From: Micromonospora sp. C31
Lineage (GTDB): Bacteria > Actinomycetota > Actinomycetes > Mycobacteriales > Micromonosporaceae
Assembly (NCBI RefSeq): GCF_018070575.1
Contig: NZ_JAGPXN010000023.1
Location: 27,817-91,816, forward strand
Direction of reading: 5' to 3'
Length of the DNA stretch: 64,000 nucleotides
Shown here: piece by piece, positions 26,567 to 35,255 of the stretch
Layout: the number at the start of each line of letters is the position of its first letter
How positions within the stretch are numbered: position 1 is the first letter of the stretch
The notes under the pieces: model-generated
Databases searched by the model: none
Told to the model about the DNA's origin: nothing
The model's input: the letters and a program-made list of their open reading frames with translations, nothing else
Program-made: the position numbers and the translations under genes

Positions 26567-26823
26567 CGGCACCGGCGGGGGACGACGCGCAGAATGGGAC
26601 GTTCCGCGACGCCTCGCCGCGCATCTACCAGCACTTAGCGTGATCTGGCCCACCTAAGGGTTACGTAGGGGTAACAGGCGCTCAACAGTCGTGCACGATT
26701 GGCGGCCGGTGGGTGGGCGCGGGCGTACGCTCCCGTCCGTAACGTGGGATGCCGGCGGCGCACGCAGGCCGGCTCAAGGGCTGCCACCGTGCAGGACGCG
26801 GTGTGCAATGGGAAGGAGACGTC

Positions 26824-27906
26824 TTGCGCTCTGTGCGTGGGATGCGGATCGCCTCCGCCTTCGCGGTGGGTGGGCTCGTGCTGGGTGCCGCCGCGTGCGG
26901 TGAGGCCCCCGAGGAGAACAACAACGCCGGCAGCGGCGACAAGAAATACAGCGCCTGCATGGTGACCGACGTCGGCGGCATCGACGACAAGTCGTTCAAC
27001 ACCTCCGCCTGGAAGGGCCTGGAGGAGGCGAAGAAGGCCAACGACAACATCGACATCAAGTACGTCGCGTCGAAGGCCGAGGCGGACTACGAGGTCAACC
27101 TGACCCAGTACGTCAACCAGAAGTGCGACTTCATCCTGGCCGTCGGCGGCCTGATGGGTGACGCCACCTCCAAGATCGCCAAGGCGAACCCGAACCAGCA
27201 GTTCGGCATCGTCGACGCGAAGGTCCCGGAGACCAACGTCTACCCGATGCAGTTCGACACCGCCCAGGCCGGCTTCCTCGCCGGTTACCTGGCCGCCGGC
27301 ATGACCAAGAGCGGCACGGTGGGCACCTACGGTGGCCTGCCGATCCCGCCGGTCACCATCTTCATGGACGGCTACGCCGACGGCGTCGCGCACTACAACA
27401 AGACCAAGGGCAAGTCGGTCAAGGTCGTCGGCTGGGACAAGGCCACCCAGAAGGGCTCCTTCACCAACGACTTCGTCAAGCAGGACGAGGGCAAGAAGGT
27501 CAGCGACGCGCTGGTCGCCCAGGGCGCCGACATCGTCATGCCGGTCGCCGGCGGCGCCGGCCTCGGCACCACCGGTGCGGCGAAGGCGTCGGGCGGCAAG
27601 TACAACACCATCTGGGTGGACGTCGACGGCTGCGAGAGCACCCAGGACTGCTCGGCGATCATCACCACCGTCGAGAAGAACATCCCGGACGCCGTCAAGG
27701 AGGCCGTCGTCAAGGCCGCCAACGGCGAGAAGCTCTCGGCCACCCCGGGCTACCTCGGCAACCTGTCGAACAACGGCGTCGGGCTCGCCCCGTACCACGA
27801 GTTCGACAGCAAGGTCCCGGCCGAGCTGAAGGCCGAGATCGACAAGCTGAAGGCGGACATCGCCGCCGGCACCGTCACCGTCACCTCCGCGGCCCAGCCG
27901 AAGTGA
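26824..27906 (+). CDS. BMP family lipoprotein, nucleoside ABC transporter binding protein
   Basis: A 360-residue basic-membrane-protein (PnrA/Med type) lipoprotein with lipobox LGAAAC and modified cysteine at residue 25. The mature fold starts ACMVTDVGGIDDKSFNTSAW, the family signature. The best ribosome site, AAGGAG at 26813-26818, points to a TTG start at 26824; GTG (26833) and ATG (26842) follow in frame but are spaced too far. Family members bind purine or other nucleosides. The next genes encode the matching ATPase and two permeases, so the transporter is complete. Confidence 0.9.
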   Translation: MRSVRGMRIASAFAVGGLVLGAAACGEAPEENNNAGSGDKKYSACMVTDVGGIDDKSFNTSAWKGLEEAKKANDNIDIKYVASKAEADYEVNLTQYVNQKCDFILAVGGLMGDATSKIAKANPNQQFGIVDAKVPETNVYPMQFDTAQAGFLAGYLAAGMTKSGTVGTYGGLPIPPVTIFMDGYADGVAHYNKTKGKSVKVVGWDKATQKGSFTNDFVKQDEGKKVSDALVAQGADIVMPVAGGAGLGTTGAAKASGGKYNTIWVDVDGCESTQDCSAIITTVEKNIPDAVKEAVVKAANGEKLSATPGYLGNLSNNGVGLAPYHEFDSKVPAELKAEIDKLKADIAAGTVTVTSAAQPK

Positions 27907-27976
27907 GGCTCCGCCGGCCACCCGCGGTGAGACGATCACCGGGGTAGGCCGGCGAGCGGTAACAGCACGACGATCC

Positions 27977-28022
27977 GGCCGCCCCGGCGTCGCGGGGAAA
28001 CCCCCACGGCGCCGGGGCGGCC
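27977..28022 (+). terminator. Strong hairpin between binding-protein and ATPase genes
   Basis: GGCCGCCCCGGCG (27977-27989) pairs perfectly with CGCCGGGGCGGCC (28010-28022), and the inner sequence around GGGGAAACCCCC extends the stem almost to the loop. No T-run. It sits 70 bases after the lipoprotein stop and about 90 before the ATPase start. This placement suits partial termination that leaves the binding protein in excess over the membrane components. Confidence 0.65.
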
Positions 28023-28110
28023 GATCCGCACCACCCGACGACGGCCCCGCGCCGCGAGCGGTCCACCGGCAGCTACGCTGCACCATCGCTTCGCACTCCA
28101 GGAGGTTGCG

Positions 28111-29709
28111 CTGAGACTCGAACTGCGCGGCATCACCAAGCGGTTCGGTGATCTGGTCGCCAACGACCACATCGACCTCACGGTGGAGCCTGGAGAGATC
28201 CACGCCCTGCTCGGCGAGAACGGCGCGGGCAAGTCGACCCTGATGAACGTGCTCTACGGGCTCTACCAGCCCGACGAGGGCGAGATCCTGGTCGACGGCG
28301 CGCCGCTGAAGCTGCGGGGCCCGTCCGACGCGATCGCGGCCGGTATCGGCATGGTGCACCAGCACTTCATGCTGGTGCCCGTCTTCACCGTGACCGAGAA
28401 CATCATGCTCGGCGCCGAGCAGGTCCGGGGCGGCATCGCCGGATTCCTGGACCGGCGGCGGGCCCGGCGCGAGGTCGCCGAGGTCTCCGAGCGGTACAAC
28501 CTGCGGGTCGACCCGGACGCGGTGATCGAGGACCTGCCGGTCGGCATCCAGCAGCGGGTGGAGATCGTCAAGGCGCTCACCCGCGACGTCGACCTGCTGA
28601 TCCTCGACGAGCCGACGGCCGTGCTCACGCCGCAGGAGACCGAGGAACTGCTCACCGTGATGCGGTCGCTCAAGGCCGCCGGCAAGTCGATCGTCTTCAT
28701 CACCCACAAGCTGGGCGAGGTCAAGGCCATCGCCGACCGGATCACGGTGATCCGGCGCGGGAAGACCGTCGGCACCGCCTCCCCCCAGGCGAGCCGGGAC
28801 GAGCTGGCCGCGCTCATGGTCGGCCGCAGCGTCCGGCTCACGGTGGAGAAGGAGCCCGCCGCCCCCGGCAAGCCGGTCCTGGAGGTCTCCGGCCTGGTCG
28901 TCGACGACGACCGGCAGATCCGGGCGGTCGACGGGATCGACCTGACCGTACGCGCGGGCGAGGTGCTCGGCGTCGCGGGTGTGCAGGGCAACGGCCAGAC
29001 CGAGCTGATCGAGGCGATCATGGGGCTGCGCCCGACGCTCGCCGGCACGGTCACCCTCGACGGGCAGCCGGTGCACGGCTGGTCGACCAAGAAGGTGCTC
29101 CGCGCCGGCGTCGGCTACGTGCCCGAGGACCGCAGCGTCGACGGCCTGGTCAAGGAGTTCTCCGTCGCCGAGAACCTGGTGCTCGACATCTACGACCGGC
29201 CGCCCTTCGGCAAGGGCCTGGCGCTGAAGCCGGACGCCATCGCCAGGTCGGCCAAGGAGCGGATCGAGCAGTTCGACGTCCGCACCTCCTCGGCCGACGC
29301 GCCCGTCGGCACCCTCTCCGGCGGCAACCAGCAGAAGGTCATCGTGGCCCGGGAGCTGTCCCGGCCGCTGAAGCTCCTCATCGCCGCCCAGCCGACCCGC
29401 GGCGTCGACGTCGGGTCGATCGAGTTCATCCACAGCCAGGTCATCCGGGAACGGGACGCCGGCACCGCCGTCATGGTGGTCTCCAGCGAGCTCGACGAGG
29501 TGATCGGCCTGGCCGACCGGATCGCGGTGATGTACCGCGGCCGGATCATCGGCATCGTCGGCCCCGACACCCCGCGCGAGGAGATCGGCCTGCTCATGGC
29601 CGGCATCACCCCGGACGCGGCACCCGCCGCCGCGACCGGCACGACCCCGGCCGACGGCGGCGCGGCGGCCCCCGCCGCCGAGAGCCCTGGTAACGAGGAC
29701 GAGGCATGA
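28111..29709 (+). CDS. Nucleoside ABC transporter ATP-binding protein (two NBDs)
   Basis: A 532-residue double ATPase of the sugar/nucleoside (RbsA/YufO) type. NBD1 has Walker A GENGAGKST (about 35-43), signature LPVGIQQRVEIVKAL and Walker B LLILDEPTAVLTP. NBD2 has a degenerate Walker A (GVQGNGQTE), signature LSGGNQQKVIVARE and Walker B ending AAQPTRGVDVGS, as is usual for the family. No ATG, GTG or TTG lies in frame ahead of the conserved N-terminus. AGGAGG at 28100-28105 sits five bases before a CTG, giving MRLELRGITKRFGDLVAND, so a CTG start is the best reading. It overlaps the next permease (ATGA). Confidence 0.92.
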   Translation: MRLELRGITKRFGDLVANDHIDLTVEPGEIHALLGENGAGKSTLMNVLYGLYQPDEGEILVDGAPLKLRGPSDAIAAGIGMVHQHFMLVPVFTVTENIMLGAEQVRGGIAGFLDRRRARREVAEVSERYNLRVDPDAVIEDLPVGIQQRVEIVKALTRDVDLLILDEPTAVLTPQETEELLTVMRSLKAAGKSIVFITHKLGEVKAIADRITVIRRGKTVGTASPQASRDELAALMVGRSVRLTVEKEPAAPGKPVLEVSGLVVDDDRQIRAVDGIDLTVRAGEVLGVAGVQGNGQTELIEAIMGLRPTLAGTVTLDGQPVHGWSTKKVLRAGVGYVPEDRSVDGLVKEFSVAENLVLDIYDRPPFGKGLALKPDAIARSAKERIEQFDVRTSSADAPVGTLSGGNQQKVIVARELSRPLKLLIAAQPTRGVDVGSIEFIHSQVIRERDAGTAVMVVSSELDEVIGLADRIAVMYRGRIIGIVGPDTPREEIGLLMAGITPDAAPAAATGTTPADGGAAAPAAESPGNEDEA

Positions 29710-31031
29710 CCAACCCGAACCCGGGCTCCCCGGACAAGGAGCCGGCGACCGAGGCGCACGCCGCGCAGGCCGCGCTCGGCAACACCGAGCGCGCCGAGAC
29801 GGCCACCTCCCCGAAGGCCCCGGCCCCGGAGCCGAAGCCCTCGCTGGGCCGGCTGTTCCTGGACAACCTCTGGGCGGCGAACACCTTCACGGTGACCCTG
29901 CTGTCGCTGGTGCTGGCGATGGTGGTCGGCGCGATCCTGATGATCGTTTCCGACCCCGAGGTGCTGGCCACCTACAGCTACATCACCGCCCGCCCGACCG
30001 ACGCGCTCAACGCGAGCTGGACGCTGGTCAGCGAGGCGTACGGGAACCTGTTCAAGGGCGCGGTCTTCGACCCGGACGCGGTCGGCTTCCAGGCGGCGAT
30101 GAGCCCGATCTCGGAGACGCTCACCTACACCGCGCCGCTGGTCTTCACCGGCCTGTCGGTGGCGCTGGCCTTCCGGGGCGGCCTGTTCAACATCGGCGCC
30201 CAGGGTCAGGCCGTCATGGGCGTGATCCTGGCCGCGCTGGCCGGCTTCCTGCTGCCGCTGCCGCCCGGCCTGCACCTGCTCGTCGCGGTGCTCGCCGGCG
30301 CGCTCGGCGGGGCGATCTGGGGCTTCGTCCCGGGCATCCTCAAGGCGCGTACCGGCGCCCACGAGGTGATCAACACGATCATGCTCAACTACATCGCCAC
30401 GTACTTCCTGACCTGGATCATCGTGCAGAACGGCGTCCAGGACCCGAACCGTACGGACGCGATCAGCCGGCCGGTCGACGGCTCGGCCCAACTGCCCCGG
30501 CTGCTCGGCGACGGGCTGCGGGTGCACGCCGGCATCATCCTGGCGGTGCTGGCCACCTGGGCGGTCTGGTGGTTGCTGAACCGCTCCACGCTCGGCTTCG
30601 AGCTGCGCGCCGTCGGCGCCAACCCCGACGCCGCACGGACCGCCGGCATCAGCGTCACCCGGACGTACGTCCTGATCATGGTCTTCGCCGGGATCCTGGC
30701 CGGCCTCGGCGGCTCCAACATGGTGCTCGGCTCCACCGCCAGCGCGCTGACCCCGCTGGTGGTCGCGCAGATCGGCTTCGACGGCATCCTGGTGGCGCTG
30801 CTCGGCCGGGTGAAGCCGTGGGGCGTCGCGCTGGCCGCGCTGCTCTTCGGCGCGCTCCAGGCCGGCGGCAACCGGATGCAGTCCTACTCGGGGATCTCGC
30901 TGGAGCTGGTCACCGTGCTCCAGGCGCTGATCGTCATCTTCATCGCCGCGCCGGCCCTGGTGAAGGCGATCTTCCAGCTCCGGGCCGCCCGCGCCGCCCG
31001 GTTGCAGACGAGCCTGGCGAAGGGCTGGTAA
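29706..31031 (+). CDS. Nucleoside ABC transporter permease (first)
   Basis: A 441-residue permease of the branched-chain-type (BPD_transp_2) family. The first 45 residues are Ala/Pro/Glu-rich and cytoplasmic. About eight to ten membrane segments follow, with FRGGLFNIGAQGQAVMG and ARTGAHEVINTIMLNYIA, the conserved blocks of YufP/NupB-like subunits. The ATG at 29706 lies inside the ATPase stop region. It pairs with the permease that begins four bases after its own stop. Confidence 0.92.
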   Translation: MTNPNPGSPDKEPATEAHAAQAALGNTERAETATSPKAPAPEPKPSLGRLFLDNLWAANTFTVTLLSLVLAMVVGAILMIVSDPEVLATYSYITARPTDALNASWTLVSEAYGNLFKGAVFDPDAVGFQAAMSPISETLTYTAPLVFTGLSVALAFRGGLFNIGAQGQAVMGVILAALAGFLLPLPPGLHLLVAVLAGALGGAIWGFVPGILKARTGAHEVINTIMLNYIATYFLTWIIVQNGVQDPNRTDAISRPVDGSAQLPRLLGDGLRVHAGIILAVLATWAVWWLLNRSTLGFELRAVGANPDAARTAGISVTRTYVLIMVFAGILAGLGGSNMVLGSTASALTPLVVAQIGFDGILVALLGRVKPWGVALAALLFGALQAGGNRMQSYSGISLELVTVLQALIVIFIAAPALVKAIFQLRAARAARLQTSLAKGW

Positions 31032-31034
31032 CTC

Positions 31035-32315
31035 ATGTCCACCATGGCTGTCGAAGACGTCGCCGTCGCCGGAGTCGACCAGGGCTTCTGGACCCGTACC
31101 CGCAAGGTCGGCGCCGTGCTGCTCGCCCTCGGCCTGCTGGCGACGGTGCTGTTCGGGGCGCTGGCCACCGGCGAGCAGGCCCGCTTCACCCTCAGCGAGG
31201 ACTCCGCCGGCGCCGCGCTCGAGATCCACGGCACGGTCGGCGCGATCGGATTCGGCCTCCTCGCGGTCGCCGCCGGCGTCGCGATGCTCGCCGGGCTGCC
31301 GAAGCGCTGGTTCACCCTCGTGCTCGGCGTCGGCCTGGTCGGCTTCGTGCTGTCGTTCCTCTGCTGGCAGGTCTCCGACGCGCCGGCCGGGCAGAACTTC
31401 ATGCCACTGGTCAACATCCTCCGGGGCACGTTCGTCCTGGCCCTGCCGCTGATCTTCGGCGCCCTGGCCGGTGTGCTCTGCGAGCGCTCGGGCGTGGTCA
31501 ACGTGGCCATCGAGGGGCAGCTGCTGATGGGCGCCTTCAGCGGCGCGCTCTTCGGCAGCCTCACCGGCAACATCTGGGTGGGCCTGGTCGCGGCGGCCGT
31601 CGGCGGCGCGTTCATCTCGCTGCTGCTGGCCGTCTTCTCGATCCGCTACCTGGTCGACCAGGTCGTCATGGGCATCGTGCTCAACCTGCTGGCCGTCGGC
31701 GTCACCGGCTTCCTCTACGAGCGGCTGATGCAGACCAACGCGCAGAAATACAACAGCGCCCCCCGGTTCAGCAACTGGGAGATCCCGCTGCTGTCGGACA
31801 TCCCGCTGCTCGGCCCGGCGCTGTTCCGGGGCAACATCTTCCTCTACCTCGGCCTGCTGCTGGTGCTGGTCATCCACATCGCGCTGTTCCGCACCCGGTG
31901 GGGCCTGCGCACCCGCTCGGTCGGCGAGCACCCCACCGCCGCCGACACCCTGGGCGTCAAGGTGCTCGGGCTGCGCTACCGCAACGTGCTGCTCGCCGGG
32001 GTGGTCGCCGGTATCGGCGGCGCGTCGTACACGCTGGCGCTCTACTCGTTCACCAAGAACATGATCGGCGGCAAGGGCTTCATCGCCCTCGCCGCGCTGA
32101 TCTTCGGCCGGTGGAGCCCGACGGGGGCGCTGCTCGCGGCGCTCTTCTTCGGCTTCGCCGACCAGCTCGCCACCTACCTGGGCGCGATCAACAGTGTGAT
32201 CCCGAACCAGTTCCTGGCCATGCTGCCCTACCTGGCGACGATCCTGGCGGTGGCCGGGCTGGTCGGCCGGGTCCGGGCGCCGGCCGCCGACGGCAAGCCG
32301 TACATCAAGGGCTGA
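31035..32315 (+). CDS. Nucleoside ABC transporter permease (second)
   Basis: A 426-residue permease of the YufQ/NupC-like type, with many membrane segments and the conserved block LCERSGVVNVAIEGQLLMGA followed by LVDQVVMGIVLNLLAVGVTG. It begins three bases after the stop of the first permease and ends 13 bases before the cytidine deaminase gene. Uptake and first catabolic step are therefore probably in one operon. The extra N-terminal segments (residues 20-120) make it longer than the Bacillus homologue. Confidence 0.92.
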   Translation: MSTMAVEDVAVAGVDQGFWTRTRKVGAVLLALGLLATVLFGALATGEQARFTLSEDSAGAALEIHGTVGAIGFGLLAVAAGVAMLAGLPKRWFTLVLGVGLVGFVLSFLCWQVSDAPAGQNFMPLVNILRGTFVLALPLIFGALAGVLCERSGVVNVAIEGQLLMGAFSGALFGSLTGNIWVGLVAAAVGGAFISLLLAVFSIRYLVDQVVMGIVLNLLAVGVTGFLYERLMQTNAQKYNSAPRFSNWEIPLLSDIPLLGPALFRGNIFLYLGLLLVLVIHIALFRTRWGLRTRSVGEHPTAADTLGVKVLGLRYRNVLLAGVVAGIGGASYTLALYSFTKNMIGGKGFIALAALIFGRWSPTGALLAALFFGFADQLATYLGAINSVIPNQFLAMLPYLATILAVAGLVGRVRAPAADGKPYIKG

Positions 32316-32328
32316 CGGGGAGTACCAC

Positions 32329-33033
32329 ATGGAGATCGACTGGGAGCGGCTGCGGGCCGCCGCCACCGAGGTGATGCGGCACGCGTACGTGCCGTACTCG
32401 AAGTTCCCGGTCGGGGCGGCCGCGCTGGTCGACGACGGCCGGGTGGTGGTCGGCTGCAACGTGGAGAACGCCGCGTACGGCGTGGTGCTCTGCGCCGAGT
32501 GCGGGGTGGTCTCCTCGCTGCACGCCACCGGCGGCGGCCGGATCGTGGCCCTGTCCTGCGTCGACGCCACCGGCGAGCCGCTGATGCCGTGCGGCCGGTG
32601 CCGCCAGCTGCTCTGGGAGCAGGGCGGGCCGGAGTGCCTCGTCGAGGCCAGCTCTGGGCCGCTGCGGATGGCCGAACTGCTGCCGCACGCGTTCGACGTG
32701 GCCGACCTGGAGGCGGTGACGGGGGAGTCCCCGGTGCCCGTGGTGCCGGATCGGCTGGCCGCCTGGCGTGGACGCGGCACCGTCTTCGTGCACCCCGACC
32801 TCTCCGCCGGCCAGCAGGTCTGGACGGCCTACTGGGAGCGGTCCGCGGGCGACGACGAGGGCGCCGAGACCGGCGTGCTGGAGGAGGGCCCGAGCTGGGA
32901 CGAAGCGGCGGAGGCGATCGCCTGGGGCCTCGCCCGTACGCCCCGGGTGGTGGTGGTGGACGCCTCGGGCACGATCTTCTGGGCCGGCGAGGGGGAGCCG
33001 CCGATGGAGATCCCTGCCCGCTGGGCGGGTTGA
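32329..33033 (+). CDS. cdd: Cytidine deaminase with C-terminal extension
   Basis: Deaminates cytidine and deoxycytidine to uridine and deoxyuridine. Residues 1-130 are a complete tetrameric-type deaminase: NVENAAYGVVLCAECG with zinc ligand Cys55 and catalytic Glu57, and PCGRCRQLL with ligands Cys88 and Cys91. The protein is 234 residues, about 100 longer than usual. The extra part begins near DRLAAWRGRGTVFVHPD and includes GVLEEGPSWDEAAEAIAW; I do not recognise it. The gene follows the nucleoside permeases by 13 bases and is followed by the conserved-loop hairpin and deoA. Confidence 0.93.
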   Translation: MEIDWERLRAAATEVMRHAYVPYSKFPVGAAALVDDGRVVVGCNVENAAYGVVLCAECGVVSSLHATGGGRIVALSCVDATGEPLMPCGRCRQLLWEQGGPECLVEASSGPLRMAELLPHAFDVADLEAVTGESPVPVVPDRLAAWRGRGTVFVHPDLSAGQQVWTAYWERSAGDDEGAETGVLEEGPSWDEAAEAIAWGLARTPRVVVVDASGTIFWAGEGEPPMEIPARWAG

Positions 33034-33051
33034 GCTTAGGGCTGGGGCCGA

Positions 33052-33099
33052 CCGTGCCCGGCTCCGGGCGGTCAGGCTTGATCCCTCCGCCGGGCACGG
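33052..33099 (+). repeat. Conserved-loop hairpin element, copy 2
   Basis: CCGTGCCCGGC (33052-33062) pairs perfectly with GCCGGGCACGG (33089-33099); beyond one A-C mismatch the pairing continues for a few bases. The loop (33063-33088) is 26 nt, contains cgggcggtcaggcttgat and ends ccctcc. It matches copies 1 and 3 almost base for base while the stems differ. The element begins about 18 bases after the cdd stop and ends about 70 bases before the deoA start, on the coding strand of both. Confidence 0.8.
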
Positions 33100-33169
33100 C
33101 CGTCCCGATCCCTCGGTGGGCGCGGTCCGCGTGCCGGTATCGCCATAACGACGAGAGAGATCCTTTGTG

Positions 33170-34450
33170 ATGAGTGGGTTTGCGGCGGTCGATGTCATTC
33201 GGGTGAAGCGGGACGGGGGTGTGCTCTCCGACGCGCAGATCGACTGGGTGGTGGACGCGTACACCCGGGGGGTGGTCGCCGACGAGCAGATGTCGGCGCT
33301 GGCCATGGCGATCCTGCTGCGCGGCATGACCGCACCCGAGATCGCCCGGTGGACCGCCGCGATGATCGCCAGCGGGGAGCGGCTCGACCTCGCCGCCGTC
33401 GACCGGCCGACCGTCGACAAGCACTCCACCGGCGGCGTCGGTGACAAGATCACTCTGCCGCTCACCCCGCTGGTCGCCGCCTGCGGCGCCGCCGTGCCGC
33501 AGCTCAGCGGCCGGGGCCTCGGGCACACCGGCGGCACGCTGGACAAGCTGGAGTCGATCCCGGGCTGGCGGGCGGCGCTGAGCAACGACGAGTTCACCGC
33601 CCAGCTCCGCGACGTCGGCGCGGTGATCTGCGCGGCCGGCGCGGGGCTCGCCCCCGCCGACCGCAAGCTGTACGCGCTGCGCGACGTGACCGGAACCGTC
33701 GAGGCCATTCCGCTGATCGCCAGCTCGATCATGAGCAAGAAGATCGCGGAGGGCACCGGTGCGCTGGTGCTCGACGTGAAGGTGGGCTCCGGCGCGTTCA
33801 TGAAGTCCGTCGAGCAGGCCCGCGAGCTGGCCCGGACGATGGTCGAGCTGGGCGGCGCGCACGGCGTGCGTACGGTCGCCCTGCTCACCGACATGTCCAC
33901 CCCGCTGGGCCTGGCCATCGGCAACGCCGTCGAGGTGACCGAGTCCGTCGAGGTGCTCGCCGGGGGCGGCCCAGCCGACGTGGTCGAGCTGACCCTGGCG
34001 CTGGCCCGCGAGATGCTCGACGCGGCCGGGCTGCCGGACGCCGACCCGGAGGCCGCCCTGCGCGACGGCCGGGCGATGGACTCGTGGCGGGCGATGATCC
34101 GCGCCCAGGGCGGGGACCCGGACGCGGCGATGCCGACCGCGAACGAGGTCGAGGTGGTCCGCGCCGAGGCGGACGGTTACGTCGCGGCAGTCGACGCGTA
34201 CGCCATGGGGGTGGCCGCGTGGCGGCTCGGTGCCGGGCGGGCCCGCAAGGAGGACCCGGTCAGCGTGCCGGCGGGCGTCGTGCTGCACCGGCGCCCGGGC
34301 GAGGCGGTGCGGGCGGGCGACCCGCTCTACGAGCTGCGCGCGCAGGACGCCGCCCGGATCCCGGCGGCGCGGGACGACGCGGCGCGGGCGGTGCGGATCG
34401 CGCCTGCGGCACCCACCGCGACGCCGCTGGTCATCGAGCGGATCGGCTGA
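33170..34450 (+). CDS. deoA: Thymidine (pyrimidine-nucleoside) phosphorylase
   Basis: Phosphorolyses thymidine or other pyrimidine nucleosides to base and (deoxy)ribose-1-phosphate. The 426-residue protein shows the glycosyltransferase family 3 fold: an N-terminal helical domain, the phosphate-binding motif KHSTGGVGDK near residue 84 and SGRGLGHTGGTLDKLESIPG, the family signature. A C-terminal pyrimidine-nucleoside-phosphorylase domain follows, with AMGVAAWRLGAGRARKEDP. The ATG at 33170 or the GTG at 33167 can serve as start, about ten bases after a GAGAGA. It continues the nucleoside operon after cdd. Confidence 0.94.
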   Translation: MSGFAAVDVIRVKRDGGVLSDAQIDWVVDAYTRGVVADEQMSALAMAILLRGMTAPEIARWTAAMIASGERLDLAAVDRPTVDKHSTGGVGDKITLPLTPLVAACGAAVPQLSGRGLGHTGGTLDKLESIPGWRAALSNDEFTAQLRDVGAVICAAGAGLAPADRKLYALRDVTGTVEAIPLIASSIMSKKIAEGTGALVLDVKVGSGAFMKSVEQARELARTMVELGGAHGVRTVALLTDMSTPLGLAIGNAVEVTESVEVLAGGGPADVVELTLALAREMLDAAGLPDADPEAALRDGRAMDSWRAMIRAQGGDPDAAMPTANEVEVVRAEADGYVAAVDAYAMGVAAWRLGAGRARKEDPVSVPAGVVLHRRPGEAVRAGDPLYELRAQDAARIPAARDDAARAVRIAPAAPTATPLVIERIG

Positions 34451-34561
34451 GCGCGGCGGTCGCCGGGGTGGCATGGTGCCCGCCCGCTCGGAGCGCTATC
34501 CTCCCTGGCCAAGGGGGGACAACCGGCGCCGAGTCGTCGCGAGCAGACAGGATCTTCCGCC

Positions 34562-35242
34562 GTGACCGTACCTGCCCCCGATCCACGGGAGGTGCGTGAG
34601 GCGAGCCTGGACGAGTTGTCCCGGCTGCGTCTCCCGCTGCCGCCCGCCCAGTTCCCGCTCGTGTGGGAGCCCGGCGACCAGGTCGAGCTCCGCCCCACGG
34701 TGGAGATCGAGGCCCGCATCGCCGTGCTGCACCTGATCCTGGCCCGCTGCTTCGGGATGCCACCACAGGCGGCGATGAGCTGGCTGCTCGCCTCGCACCT
34801 GGTCGACACGGTCACGCCGCCGGAGTTCCAGTTCGTGACCGGCGGCAAGGGCGACCACCGGTCGTTCGTGCTGCACCACGACGCGCTCTTCGCCCTGGCC
34901 TGGGTGCTCGGTCTGACCAAGCAGCTCGACCCGACGCTGCCGGTGGACGAGCGGCTGGTGGAGCGGATGCCGCACATCCCGGAGGGGGAGACCTTCGGCC
35001 AGTGGCGGGCCCGGATCCTCACCGCACCGCAGCACCCGGCCGACGCGGCCGCCCTGCTGGACCTGCACTACTGCCTGGACTGGGCGTACCTGGAGACGGA
35101 GCGGGCCGGTCGGACGCCGCCCGGGCTGGTCGACGCCAACGCGATCGGCCAGCGCCGCTGGGCCCTGGAGTGGGCGGTGATGCTGCGCGGGCCGTACCAC
35201 GACGAGCCTCCCGGCTGGGAAGAGGTCGACCTCTCCACCTGA
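34562..35242 (+). CDS. DUF4272 domain-containing protein
   Basis: A 226-residue protein matching DUF4272. Features include SLDELSRLRLPLPPAQFPLV at the start, the middle motif EIEARIAVLHLILARCFGM and the C-terminal RRWALEWAVMLRGPYHDEP. The family function is unknown. The GTG at 34562 is preceded only by a weak purine-rich stretch. It follows deoA by 111 bases on the same strand and is the last rightward gene before a double hairpin and a convergent methyltransferase. Confidence 0.8.
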   Translation: MTVPAPDPREVREASLDELSRLRLPLPPAQFPLVWEPGDQVELRPTVEIEARIAVLHLILARCFGMPPQAAMSWLLASHLVDTVTPPEFQFVTGGKGDHRSFVLHHDALFALAWVLGLTKQLDPTLPVDERLVERMPHIPEGETFGQWRARILTAPQHPADAAALLDLHYCLDWAYLETERAGRTPPGLVDANAIGQRRWALEWAVMLRGPYHDEPPGWEEVDLST

Positions 35243-35255
35243 CCCGGCCTGCGGT

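Noticed and set aside
26203..26643. Plus-strand frame of 146 codons overlapping the small membrane protein
   Set aside because: Arg/Gly/Pro-rich shadow of the membrane protein gene, which has better ribosome site, hydrophobic pattern and codon bias.
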